Shown piece by piece: positions 26,142 to 35,171 of a DNA stretch of 64,000 bases. Under the pieces are notes generated by a model. That model was given only the letters and a program-made list of their open reading frames with translations, had not been told where the DNA came from and did not search any database. Origin of the DNA: Nostoc linckia FACHB-104 (lineage in GTDB: Bacteria; Cyanobacteriota; Cyanobacteriia; Cyanobacteriales; Nostocaceae); NCBI RefSeq assembly GCF_014696615.1, contig NZ_JACJQJ010000048.1:1-64000 (forward strand). The letters are read 5' to 3'. The stretch's first letter is position 1, and every line of letters starts with the position of its first letter. Position numbers and translations under genes: made by a program.

Positions 26142-28046
26142 TTGACTTACGACCACCGCGCAATCGAAGCACGATGGCAATCCATCTGGCAGCAAACCCA
26201 ACTGTACGAAGTCGATTTAGCAATAACTGCTCAACCTTTTTACAATTTGATGATGTTCCCCTATCCCTCAGCAGAGGGTTTACATGTTGGGAATGTCTAT
26301 GCTTTTACCGGAGCAGACATTTACGGTCGTTTCATGGCGATGCAAGGGAAAGCGGTGTTTGAGCCAATGGGCTTTGATGCTTTTGGCATTCACAGCGAGA
26401 ATTTTGCGATTAAGCAAGGCGTTCATCCTCGTGAATTGACGGCGCGTAATGTAAAGCGATTTCGAGAAACGCAGTTGCAAAGAATTGGCAATCGTTTCTG
26501 CTGGAATCACGAAATTCAGACTACAGATCCCGCGTATTATAAATGGACGCAGTGGATATTCTTGCAGTTGTTCAACGCTGGGTTAGCTGTTCGTAAAAAA
26601 GCAGCGGTGAACTGGTGTCCTTCATGCAAGACAGTACTTGCTGATGAGCAAGTCATTAGCGGTGAATGCGAACGCTGCAATACCATTGTCATTCAACGAG
26701 AATTGGAACAGTGGTTTTTCAAAATCACCCAGTATGCCCAAAGGTTGTTAGACAATTTGGAGCGATTGGACTGGTCAGAAAAAGTTAAAACGGCTCAACG
26801 CAACTGGATTGGGCGTGACGAAATAGATGGCACAGTGCAGTATCACTTGCGAGATTGGTTAATCTCAAGGCAACGCTATTGGGGCCCGCCGATTCCGATT
26901 ATTTATTGCGATAGCTGCGGTACAGTGCCCGTTCCGGAGGAGCAATTGCCAGTGCAGTTACCGGAAACGGAGAATTGGTTGCCTCAAGGCACTGGGAATT
27001 CTCCTTTGGCAGACATTCCAGAATTCGTCAATACAACCTGTCCCTGCTGTGGTGGTGCAGCGCGGCGAGAAACGGATGTGTCTGATAACTTTTTGGATTC
27101 TGCCTGGTATTTTTTGCGCTATCCATCAAGCGATCGCGCTGATGTTCCATTTGATCCCGCAATTACCGCTAAATGGTTACCTGTGGATATGTATATTGGT
27201 GGCGCGGAACATTCTGTTCTCCATCTGTTGTACAGTCGATTCATCACAATGGTGTTGCACGATTTGGGGCATATCCCGTTTGAGGAACCCTTTCGCCGAT
27301 TCCGCGCCCACGGATTGCTGACTAAACAGGGTGGCAAAATGAGCAAATCCAAGGGCAATGTGGTGAATCCCGATGGCTACATCGAGGAATATGGTGCTGA
27401 TACATTGCGGACTTACTTGATGTTTTTGGGGCCATACGACCAAGGTGGCGATTTTTGCGATCGCGGGATTGCTGGTATCCGGCGATTTTTGGATAGAGTG
27501 TATCAATGGGTGAACAAACACAAAAATAGTTTGCAACCAAATCCGCCTGATTTGGCATCGCAGCGGCGTTTACATCAAACAATCCACAAGATTTCTGAGG
27601 ATATGCAATCGCTGAAATATAATACAGCGATCGCCGCCTTGATGAGTTATTTCAATGTGTTGCTGTCAAAGTCTAGTATTGCAGAGGTGGAATTGAAGTC
27701 CTATCTGTTGATGTTGGCTCCCTTTGCACCCCATATGACTGAAGAACTCTGGCAACAATTGGGTGAATCAGGCTCGATTCATCAGCAAACTTTTCCCCAG
27801 TTCGAGCCAGAATTGTTGATTACCGAACAGGTAACAGTCGCAGTGCAAATCAATGGACGTACTCGAACGACAATTACCGTTTCACCACAAGCTTCGCAGC
27901 CGGAAGCGATAGCGATCGCCAGGCAAACAAAAGCAGTTCAATGGTATCTCAAAAATCAGGAGGTTCAGCGTGTGGTTTACGTTCCCGGTCGAGTTATTAA
28001 CTTTGTCACCTTCGGCATAGCTACCTCCGCATTTCTGCCTTCATGA
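26142..28046 (+). CDS. Leucyl-tRNA synthetase paralogue without the CP1 editing domain
   Basis: A 634-residue class I synthetase, against about 850-870 for ordinary bacterial LeuRS. The catalytic signatures are intact: H48-V-G-N (HIGH), two zinc-knuckle segments (WCPSCK with ECERC, and YCDSCG with CPCCG), DWLISRQRYWG, and K399-M-S-K-S. The anticodon-binding helical domain (PFAPHMTEELWQ) and a short C-terminal domain follow. Between NWIGR (221-225) and LRDWLISRQ (236-) only about ten residues remain, where LeuRS normally carries the roughly 190-residue editing domain with its threonine-rich and GTG motifs. The frame is clean. The start must be the TTG at 26142, since the frame opens at 26070 and offers no ATG before the conserved EARWQ. 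It should charge tRNA-Leu without proofreading, or act as a specialised aminoacyl-AMP enzyme. Confidence 0.93.
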   Translation: MTYDHRAIEARWQSIWQQTQLYEVDLAITAQPFYNLMMFPYPSAEGLHVGNVYAFTGADIYGRFMAMQGKAVFEPMGFDAFGIHSENFAIKQGVHPRELTARNVKRFRETQLQRIGNRFCWNHEIQTTDPAYYKWTQWIFLQLFNAGLAVRKKAAVNWCPSCKTVLADEQVISGECERCNTIVIQRELEQWFFKITQYAQRLLDNLERLDWSEKVKTAQRNWIGRDEIDGTVQYHLRDWLISRQRYWGPPIPIIYCDSCGTVPVPEEQLPVQLPETENWLPQGTGNSPLADIPEFVNTTCPCCGGAARRETDVSDNFLDSAWYFLRYPSSDRADVPFDPAITAKWLPVDMYIGGAEHSVLHLLYSRFITMVLHDLGHIPFEEPFRRFRAHGLLTKQGGKMSKSKGNVVNPDGYIEEYGADTLRTYLMFLGPYDQGGDFCDRGIAGIRRFLDRVYQWVNKHKNSLQPNPPDLASQRRLHQTIHKISEDMQSLKYNTAIAALMSYFNVLLSKSSIAEVELKSYLLMLAPFAPHMTEELWQQLGESGSIHQQTFPQFEPELLITEQVTVAVQINGRTRTTITVSPQASQPEAIAIARQTKAVQWYLKNQEVQRVVYVPGRVINFVTFGIATSAFLPS

Positions 28047-28080
28047 ACTACCCCATCCGTCTATACGACGGGGTAGTTCA
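28044..28080 (+). terminator. Strong hairpin terminator of the LeuRS paralogue gene
   Basis: A perfect 11-base stem, TGAACTACCCC (28044-28054) with GGGGTAGTTCA (28070-28080), whose first three bases are the stop codon itself. Additional pairing inside (CCGTC with GACG) extends it. A T-rich run (TCATTTATCTTATTTTC) follows. Confidence 0.7.
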
Positions 28081-28111
28081 TCATTTATCTTATTTTCAAA
28101 CTGAGATGGTT

Positions 28112-28537
28112 TCAGTTGTTCACAGATGGATCGCAGTTAATCATCCACGAGATGCCAAATTGATCTAGCACCATCCCAAAACGGTAAGCCCAAAAGGTTT
28201 GCCCAAAAGGCATTTTCTCCTTCCCATTTTCTGCCAGTTTGTGAAAAATGCGCTCTGCTTCTACTGGATCTTTAAGACTAATCGATACGGAAAAACCCTG
28301 TGGTTGTTCATAGTATTCCGGTGGGTTGTCAGAACCCATCAATTCTTGATTGTCTACCATCAAACTGACGTGCATAATTTTATTGCGCCATTCTGTTGGC
28401 AAGTTATCTACCATGTATGAATCTGGCGACTCTGCATAAGTCATCATGGTGATAATTTTGCCCCCAAGACATTGTTCATAGAACTTAAACGCTGTTTCAC
28501 ATTGACCGTTGAACATTAAGTAAGAATTTAATTGCAT
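28112..28537 (-). CDS. VOC-superfamily protein, PhnB/glyoxalase type
   Basis: A 141-residue protein of the vicinal oxygen chelate fold. It starts MQLNSYLMFNGQCETAFKFY, the usual opening of the PhnB-like (3-demethylubiquinone methyltransferase-annotated) group, and includes GGKIITMM, HVSLMVDNQELMGSD and SVSISLKDPVEAERIFHKLA. The group has no agreed biochemical role, and some members bind metals or antibiotics. The length is normal. It converges on the LeuRS paralogue gene. Confidence 0.88.
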   Translation of the reverse strand: MQLNSYLMFNGQCETAFKFYEQCLGGKIITMMTYAESPDSYMVDNLPTEWRNKIMHVSLMVDNQELMGSDNPPEYYEQPQGFSVSISLKDPVEAERIFHKLAENGKEKMPFGQTFWAYRFGMVLDQFGISWMINCDPSVNN

Positions 28538-28837
28538 CGTATCCGCTCCTATTGATTAGTTGAATAATGTGGAGGGCGATCGCACGATTTGCTGCTTAAC
28601 ATCAAAATTTAGTTCATTTGTACTAATAATATCAGATAAGTTAGCAAGAAAAGTCAGTCTGTGGACAGATAGACAGGCTAACTAAGAGGGCAAAGTGCAG
28701 GAAGTAAAGTGTCTCCTAATAAGGTTCGGATAAGCAATTTTTATCTCCCTTTTGGGAAAGGGGAAAGGTTTGAATGGGCCCTTTTTCCTTTCCCCCTTAA
28801 CCGAACCGTATTGAAGTGCCTCCTGCCCTTCGGATGA
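28538..28837. other. 300-bp spacer with a hairpin repeat
   Basis: Holds the purine/pyrimidine hairpin element at 28718-28812. The VOC promoter presumably lies at the left end. Nothing else was recognised. Confidence 0.5.
28718..28812. repeat. Purine/pyrimidine-rich hairpin repeat element
   Basis: The arms AATAAGGTTCGGATAAG (28718-28734) and CTTAACCGAACCGTATT (28796-28812) pair at 15 of 17 bases. Inside, GGGAAAGGGGAAAGG on the left faces CCTTTCCCCC on the right. It has the same design as 5639-5763. It lies just downstream of the RND gene, where the hairpin could also end that transcript. Confidence 0.5.
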
Positions 28838-31800
28838 CTAATGACTAGTTGTATGCTTACGGCGATCGCCAGAAAAGTCATGCAATAATGCCATCAATGC
28901 CGGAACTACTGTTGGTGTCAGGATTGTAGAAAACGCTAAACCTCCTGTTAAAGCAATGCCTAAACCTTGATAAAGTTCCGAACCTTGTCCGGGAAAGATG
29001 GCTAGAGGAATCATCCCCAACACACTCGTACCTGCTGACATGAAGATAGGACGCAGGCGATCGCGTGTGGCATTGTACAAAGCTTCATCATACTTTTGCC
29101 CCTCTTCCTGAAGTTGTAGCACTCGCTCAACAATCAAGATGGCGTTATTTACTACTACTCCAGTCAAAATCAAAAACCCCAATCCGGTAATCATATCCAA
29201 GGGCACAATTACCCCAGGAATCCAGTTAGCAACAACCAAACTCAGTAATGCCCCTGTCAATCCCATTGGGACTGTAGCCATAATTACTAGGGGATAGAGG
29301 AATGAACGATATAGGGCAACCAGTAGCAAATAGGTGATAATCACTGAGAATACAAACGCGGCAGCGAGTTGTCCCACAGTTTCCGCCAGGCGATCGGCAG
29401 AACCAGCCAATTCTACGCGAAATTCAGCCGGCAATTTACTGCGTAATGGTGCCAGAATTTGATTCTCTGTCTGATTGACAAGTTGTCCTAAAGGTGAGTC
29501 TGGAGTTAGGCTCACCGTTAAAGTAGTAGAGCGTTCTAAATCCACATGGTTAATTACACCAGGCCCGGTTGTTTCGCGCACAGTTGCCACATCTGCAAGC
29601 TGCACTTGTCCCCCTTGAGAGCTAGTAATTTGCTGGTTATTCTCTGTTACTTGCCCTTGCGGAATTCCAGAACTATAAAGCGACAACTGGCGTAACTGTT
29701 CCGGTGTTTTAACAAAGACATTTTGCAACTGCACAGTTACATCCAATTCTTCTTTGCCATCGACAAACTCAGAGGCAAAGCGTCCGCCGAGCGCTGCTTC
29801 TACCATCGCTCCCACCTCCGATTCTGACAAACTCACTTCCGCAAGTCGGGCGCGGTTGGGAATAACTTGCAGTTGAGGTGCGCCGTTAACCGAGTTAGCG
29901 CGCGCATTGGCAACTCCTGGTAAGGCTGAGATTTGTTTTGTTAACTGTTGCTCTAGCTGATTAAGTTGTTGCAAGTCTGGCCCAATAATTTGCACCTCAA
30001 AGGATTTACCCGGATCGTTAAAGATGGGGAACCGAATCGGGAACATAAATTTATAGCCTGGATAGCCAAAGCTTTTAGCAGTTAAACGTTGTACCATATC
30101 CGCTAATCCGCTACCTGTTGCTGATTCTGGCTTAAGGTTGATACCAATCCCACGAAATTGGGGAAAGTTGACAAAAAATGTATGGGCGATTTCCGATTGC
30201 TGTTTGAGGAATCCTCTAGCAGGTGCAGATAGCTCTACTGCTTCTGGGACACTGGTTCCAGGGAAATTCTCAGTTAACCAAAATACAAAATTGAGGTTAC
30301 CTTCTGGTAAATAGTCGGCTGGTGGTAGCAAGACAATACTGGAAACCAGCAACACAATGGGAATAGATAATAATACGAGTCTCCGCTTCAGCCGACGCGG
30401 CCCCAACGCCCAACCTACTGTTGCTAATAAAAAGCTTTCTAACTTGCTTTGTAACCGTCGAAACACAAGGGAAGTCTGCATTACCGATCGCTCTAGCCAG
30501 TTGCGGCTACCTTGGATCTGAGAATCGCTGGTGTTGCCTAATTGGAAGGTTTGCTGTGCTTCTGCTGGGTTGAGAAACAAACTCGCTAACATTGGCAACA
30601 ACGTTAATGAGGCAAACATCGATAATACAGCCGCAGCCGTGATGGTGATTGCCATATCGACAAACAACTGTGAGACTTCACCCGTCACCAGCACTAACGG
30701 CGCAAATACGGCGATGTTGGCTAATGTTGCCGCCAAAATTGCTCCGCCGACTTCTTGGGTACCATCAATCGCAGCTTGCAGACGAGTTTTCCCCTGCTGC
30801 ATGTGGGTAAAGATGTTTTCAATCACCACGATCGCATTATCCACCACCATCCCGGCGGCAAATCCCAAGGCTGCCAAACTGATAATATTGAGCGATCGCC
30901 CCAGCACTGCACTGACGATGAACACCACAATCATGGCAATGGGAATGCTAATGGCAACCACCACAACGGTACGCAGCGAACCCAAAAATAACAGTAAAAC
31001 TGCGATCGCCAACACTCCACCTGTAATTAAATCGCCCCGGACGTTAGACACCGACTGGTCAATATATGTGCTTTCATCGTAGAGAATTTCAAACTCCACC
31101 CCTGCACCTTGGCGATCAAATTGTGTTTGTAAGTTGGCTAAGACGGCGCGCACTCCCTGAGATACTTGCGGTACATTCGCCCCTACTCTCCGAATAATAC
31201 CAATACCCGCAGAGGGAGAATCGTTGAAGAGAAAGGCGCTGTCCTGGAATTTGCGCCCCATTTCAACTTCAGCCACATCTCCCAGATATACTGTACCTGC
31301 ATCATCGCGCCGCAACACAAAGGTTTTGAGTTGATCTAACTCTTGCGCTCGGTTAACCGTCCGCACTTGATATTCGCGTTTTCCTAGTACTAAAGGGCCG
31401 CCGCGAATATCACGGTTGTTGTTTCTCAAGGTATTGGTAACATCGGTGAGGGTGAGATTGCGATCGGATAAAGCTTTGGGATTGACTAAGACCTCAACTT
31501 CCCGTTCCTGTCCGCCAACAATAAAGAAGCGACTGGTTCCTTCCACTCGTCGTAATGCAGGTTCAACCACTTCCTCAATCAAATCGCGGTAACGGTTAGA
31601 ATCAGTCTGATAGCCTGGTTTGGGCTTCAGCACAATCCACATCATTGGGTTGTTATTACCGCTAGCAACCTGAACATCAGACTCTCCCGCCTCCTCTGGG
31701 AGTTCTTCTAGCTGCTGTAATTTGTTCAGCACGTTGACGAGACGAGCATCAACATCCGTACCCCAGTCAAACTTGATTGTGATGGTACTAATCCCGGATA

Positions 31801-32053
31801 GACTTTGGCTGGTAATTTCCTCAACCCCTTCAATTTCCTCCAGCACATCTTCAATTGGGCGAGTAATCAAATCTTCTACTTCTGCAGGAGCTGCACCGAT
31901 GTAGGGTGTGGTAATCGTAATTTCTGGGCGATCGCCTCCTGGTTGCAGTTCCAAAGGTAACCTGAACAGGGCGATTAACCCAAACATCGTCAACAGACAG
32001 AATAAAACAAAGGTGCCATGTCGCCACCGGACAGAGGTTTCAATAAAATTCAT
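28838..32053 (-). CDS. RND efflux transporter permease subunit
   Basis: A 1071-residue inner-membrane proton antiporter of the AcrB/MdtBC (HAE) type, normal in length. It has the first transmembrane helix after RWRHGTFVLFCLLTMFG, a periplasmic porter domain (DVARL-like DVDARLVNVLNKLQ), the TM4 signature GMVVDNAIVVIENIF with D405-N406 where many family members carry Asp-Asp, a second large loop and a second helix bundle with GVVVNNAILIVERV. It exports drugs, lipids or metabolites as part of a three-part pump. The adaptor gene lies upstream with a 4-base ATGA overlap. No outer-membrane TolC gene is nearby, so a distant one must serve. Confidence 0.95.
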   Translation of the reverse strand: MNFIETSVRWRHGTFVLFCLLTMFGLIALFRLPLELQPGGDRPEITITTPYIGAAPAEVEDLITRPIEDVLEEIEGVEEITSQSLSGISTITIKFDWGTDVDARLVNVLNKLQQLEELPEEAGESDVQVASGNNNPMMWIVLKPKPGYQTDSNRYRDLIEEVVEPALRRVEGTSRFFIVGGQEREVEVLVNPKALSDRNLTLTDVTNTLRNNNRDIRGGPLVLGKREYQVRTVNRAQELDQLKTFVLRRDDAGTVYLGDVAEVEMGRKFQDSAFLFNDSPSAGIGIIRRVGANVPQVSQGVRAVLANLQTQFDRQGAGVEFEILYDESTYIDQSVSNVRGDLITGGVLAIAVLLLFLGSLRTVVVVAISIPIAMIVVFIVSAVLGRSLNIISLAALGFAAGMVVDNAIVVIENIFTHMQQGKTRLQAAIDGTQEVGGAILAATLANIAVFAPLVLVTGEVSQLFVDMAITITAAAVLSMFASLTLLPMLASLFLNPAEAQQTFQLGNTSDSQIQGSRNWLERSVMQTSLVFRRLQSKLESFLLATVGWALGPRRLKRRLVLLSIPIVLLVSSIVLLPPADYLPEGNLNFVFWLTENFPGTSVPEAVELSAPARGFLKQQSEIAHTFFVNFPQFRGIGINLKPESATGSGLADMVQRLTAKSFGYPGYKFMFPIRFPIFNDPGKSFEVQIIGPDLQQLNQLEQQLTKQISALPGVANARANSVNGAPQLQVIPNRARLAEVSLSESEVGAMVEAALGGRFASEFVDGKEELDVTVQLQNVFVKTPEQLRQLSLYSSGIPQGQVTENNQQITSSQGGQVQLADVATVRETTGPGVINHVDLERSTTLTVSLTPDSPLGQLVNQTENQILAPLRSKLPAEFRVELAGSADRLAETVGQLAAAFVFSVIITYLLLVALYRSFLYPLVIMATVPMGLTGALLSLVVANWIPGVIVPLDMITGLGFLILTGVVVNNAILIVERVLQLQEEGQKYDEALYNATRDRLRPIFMSAGTSVLGMIPLAIFPGQGSELYQGLGIALTGGLAFSTILTPTVVPALMALLHDFSGDRRKHTTSH

Positions 32054-33387
32054 GAATCTGGCCTCGTGTTTTGTTCAGCAATCTGCACTGGCGCTCCATG
32101 CATCAGTGCTTCACCACCACGCACCACAACAGGTTGCCCGATTTGTAATTGATTGCTAGAAATTGCCATTGTTTCGCCCATGTCCACGACTAGTTTTACT
32201 GGTACTTGGGCTGCTTTGCCATTAGCAACGGTGTAAACCAGCCAGTTGTCATCGCGCTGCACCAAAGCATCGCGGGGGACGACAAAGCTATTAGGAGCGA
32301 TCTGCAACTTTAATTCTGCGGCGATCGCCATTTTGGGTAACAAATTCTGCGGTGGATTCTGCAATCGCACCCTGACCATTTGTCGCCGTGATGCGGCATT
32401 AGCAGCGGGAACTACACCACTAATTGTGGCGCGTCTTTGCCAGTTGGGAATCGCACGAGCAGTTAGTTCTACTGGTAAACCAGGGGTGATGCTACCGCTG
32501 AGTTGTTCTGGCAATTCCAGAAAGACATCCAACTCGTTACTATTCACCAGAGTTAGCACCGGATCGCGACTTTCAACCAAATCCCCCACACTGACTTCGC
32601 GCGATCGCACAATTCCGGCTGTGGGAGCTTTAACTTGCGTCCGCGCCAAGGTAAGTTGTGCCTGATTCACCGCAGATAAAGCAGCAGCAACGCTAGCTTG
32701 TTGCGCTGCAATTTCTTCTCGGGTAGGCCCGGCTGTAGCTTCCGCCAAGGCTGCTTCTACTTTCAAGCGTTCGGCTCTTGTGGCATCGACTGTAGCCCTT
32801 TCTTCTAATAGCGCCCTCTCACTAATTGCCCCTGCTGTCACCAACTCTTGATAGCGTTTGAGGTTTTGCTGTGCCTCCCGTTCTCGTGCTTGCATAGAGC
32901 GGAGTTCCGCTTGCCGCTGGGCAATAATTTCCGGTCTGGTTCCCACCTCCAGACGCGCCAGTTCGCTGCGCGCTTGTGCTAGCTTGGCCTTGGCTTCTGC
33001 CAACAATAACTGCTGATCAGCATCATCTAAGGTAGCAATTGTCATTCCCGACGTGACGCGATCGCCCACTTCCACCAAAACCCGCTCTACTGTCCCGGCA
33101 GTTTGGGTGCGGAGTGTGGCGCTCTTACTGGCCTCTACTTGCCCTAATAACTGGATGCGTCTAATACCTTCGCCTCGTTTGAGAGCAACAGTTTCTACAG
33201 TCGTTGGTGGAAATCCTTGCGGCATTTGCGAAGATGCGGAGTCGGTGGTGGGGGTAACTGTCCGCCAAACAACCACACCGCCACCCACTAGTAGCAGAAG
33301 TCCTACCAGCCCAAGGTGCGATCGCTTGAGACGGCGAGATGACACTGAAAGTTGTGGTGATGAATCCTGGGATTGGGAAGTTTTCAT
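32050..33387 (-). CDS. RND efflux periplasmic adaptor (membrane fusion protein)
   Basis: A 445-residue adaptor that links the RND permease to an outer-membrane channel. Residues 25-41 (LGLVGLLLLVGGGVVVW) are a membrane anchor. The lipoyl half-motif TAGTVERVLVEVGDRVTSG is followed by a long alpha-hairpin (about 125-260, rich in Ala, Glu, Arg and Gln), the second lipoyl half (VKAPTAGIVRSREVSVGD), then beta-barrel and membrane-proximal domains (PRDALVQRDDNWLVYTV). It is the first gene of the pair, and a translational overlap couples the permease. No regulator gene lies next to it. Confidence 0.94.
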   Translation of the reverse strand: MKTSQSQDSSPQLSVSSRRLKRSHLGLVGLLLLVGGGVVVWRTVTPTTDSASSQMPQGFPPTTVETVALKRGEGIRRIQLLGQVEASKSATLRTQTAGTVERVLVEVGDRVTSGMTIATLDDADQQLLLAEAKAKLAQARSELARLEVGTRPEIIAQRQAELRSMQAREREAQQNLKRYQELVTAGAISERALLEERATVDATRAERLKVEAALAEATAGPTREEIAAQQASVAAALSAVNQAQLTLARTQVKAPTAGIVRSREVSVGDLVESRDPVLTLVNSNELDVFLELPEQLSGSITPGLPVELTARAIPNWQRRATISGVVPAANAASRRQMVRVRLQNPPQNLLPKMAIAAELKLQIAPNSFVVPRDALVQRDDNWLVYTVANGKAAQVPVKLVVDMGETMAISSNQLQIGQPVVVRGGEALMHGAPVQIAEQNTRPDS

Positions 33388-33432
33388 AAAAAACGAAGCT
33401 GCTGAGATTACTTGCGGGGGATGGGTTTGATT

Positions 33433-33478
33433 GGTTGATGGTTGACGGTTGACGGTTGATGGTTGACTGTTAACTGTC
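33433..33478. repeat. Heptamer short tandem repeat overlapping a gene end
   Basis: Tandem 7-base units (GGTTGAT and GGTTGAC, then CTGTTAA variants). On the minus strand the repeat supplies the stop codon of the phosphotransferase gene (33470-33472), so the repeat array overlaps the end of that gene. Confidence 0.7.
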
Positions 33479-34351
33479 AGTGCTTAAGGCTTGTGCATCC
33501 CGTAGGTTTTTGAGCATGACTTTGGCATGTTCATACCAGTCAGGAAACTCTGGTAATAATGCATAAACCCAGACAATCACGTGGAGTTGTCGCATCTGGA
33601 TGTATGGCTCCAGTAAGGTAGAGTCTGGTGCATGGGGATAAGCTAATCTCCCTTGCTCATCAAGGTTGATTAAGTCCCAAGCTATATGCCCTTTGCAAGT
33701 GTCTTCAAAGTCGTTCCAAAGCCATCCTTCTGCTGTGGGGATTAAATTTAAAGCATTAGCATCTCCATGCAATGGCTGTATTTGATCGGTTAGTAACTGT
33801 GGCAATAAGCGATCATATGTCTCTTGCAGCAATGTTAAATCGCTAGTAGTGAGAATATCACCCGCCTGTTTTAGTCGCTCCAGTCCGCGTGGAATGTCAT
33901 TTAGGGGGGGTGCTAATAGAGGTAAATCTTCAGGATAATCTTGCAGCAGGGTGTGTAATTCAGCCAGCATTCGTCCGATAAGTTGCGGTGCTGGCAAACT
34001 ATCAGATACAGGTTGAACGTAGCGCCAGAAAGTCATAAATAACCCGTCATGCTGATGCACAATTGCTCTTAAGCGATCGCTTACTCCAACTACTGGCGCA
34101 CCCCGCGCTGCCAGAAACTCCGCCACAGAGATTTCCCGCGCCAGCCAGGACTCAATGGGAGAACGGAGTACAGCCGTAACGGTACTGACACGGGCAACTA
34201 TTGGTGCAGGGTGTAAATAAACCCGCACTGAGTAAGCATTATTCAGCACATGGGGAGTGTCAACTTTTATGCCGTAGGCAGAAGCAACTGATACAGCTGT
34301 TGCAACTGCTCTGGTTGTGAGTGCGGTGTGGTGGATATTCTCAGATGGCAT
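33470..34351 (-). CDS. Aminoglycoside-phosphotransferase-family kinase
   Basis: A 293-residue protein of the APH/choline-kinase fold. It shows an N-lobe with YSVRVYLHPAPIVARVS, the catalytic Brenner motif LHGDANALNLI (H-G-D-x-x-x-x-N) and the metal-binding segment WNDFEDTCKGHIAWDL, where the usual D-W/F-E pattern holds as D-F-E. Members phosphorylate aminoglycosides, homoserine, choline and other small alcohols, so resistance is only one option. It sits upstream of the efflux pair on the same strand, 82 bases away, with a heptamer repeat at its end, so they may share a transcript. Confidence 0.85.
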   Translation of the reverse strand: MPSENIHHTALTTRAVATAVSVASAYGIKVDTPHVLNNAYSVRVYLHPAPIVARVSTVTAVLRSPIESWLAREISVAEFLAARGAPVVGVSDRLRAIVHQHDGLFMTFWRYVQPVSDSLPAPQLIGRMLAELHTLLQDYPEDLPLLAPPLNDIPRGLERLKQAGDILTTSDLTLLQETYDRLLPQLLTDQIQPLHGDANALNLIPTAEGWLWNDFEDTCKGHIAWDLINLDEQGRLAYPHAPDSTLLEPYIQMRQLHVIVWVYALLPEFPDWYEHAKVMLKNLRDAQALSTDS

Positions 34352-35171
34352 GATAAAGATTGTTTGGTTTGTAGCGTTTGATTCATACTTAATGTTTTTT
34401 CTTTGTTGACGGTTAACGGTTGATGGTTGACTGTTGGCAACTATTAGTCAAAGAACTGAGAGAACAGGACGCAATTATATGCAAATAACTACGTATATTT
34501 ATTTAATACTAAATATTTTTACTAACTATAATACAAAAAATGACAAATGTAGTTTAACAAGTAAATTTGCCCATTGAGTCTATCTAAAGAAAGGTCTTTC
34601 TAGTTCTTGGCTTGTATTCATCTCAAGGCATTGGATGATATCAAATCAGCCATTCACCAGAAAATCTCACTTTCCAGTCAATAGTCAACAGTCAACCATC
34701 AACATTATTTCAAATGAACAATTTTTGCTTTATTTCTATGGCAGAGTTAGGAATTGCAAGAATTGATACGTGATGTAGAGGTAGATGCAGAATATGAATG
34801 TAGAACATCGTATTTCCTCTATTTAATAAAGTGTTGTAATAGCCTTCTTAGACTAGCAATAGCCTTCTGCCTCTGCTTCACCCAATCAGGTGAAGCAGAC
34901 ATTTTATGTATATTGTTTTCTGTAAATTTTCTTGTACTTAAAGCCTTCGTTACACAGGGACAATTAGCGATCGCGCTCATCTCCTTCAATACTTGTTAGT
35001 TTAGGGACAATACAGTTCAGATAAGCCTCTTTTCTCCCCCTGCATCCTCTTAGAGGTAGTCGGCTTCTCTAGGCATAAGTGGCGAAGGGAAAGTAAGAAC
35101 CTTTTACTCTTTCCCTTTCGCCGTTACCCTTTCACCCTTTCCCCAAACTCAAGCTACAAGGGATAGCATTT
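34352..35171. other. 820-bp spacer with heptamer repeats
   Basis: Contains heptamer-type repeat stretches (about 34404-34440 with GTTGACGGTTAACGG, and about 34676-34704 with AGTCAACAGTCAACCATC) and an AT-rich middle. The right end (about 35005-35155) has runs of purines and pyrimidines reminiscent of the hairpin elements but without clear arms. An 81-codon frame starting with TTG at 34754 has no credible protein features and is left out. Confidence 0.5.

Noticed and set aside
30531-31082. Long antisense frame (183 codons) in the RND permease
   Set aside because: It is the shadow of a strongly coding region, with an unusual Thr/Asn/Ala composition and no motif.
34754-34999. Plus-strand 81-codon frame starting with TTG
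   Set aside because: It lies in a repeat-rich spacer, has a Cys- and Leu-rich composition typical of chance frames, and shows no recognisable motif.
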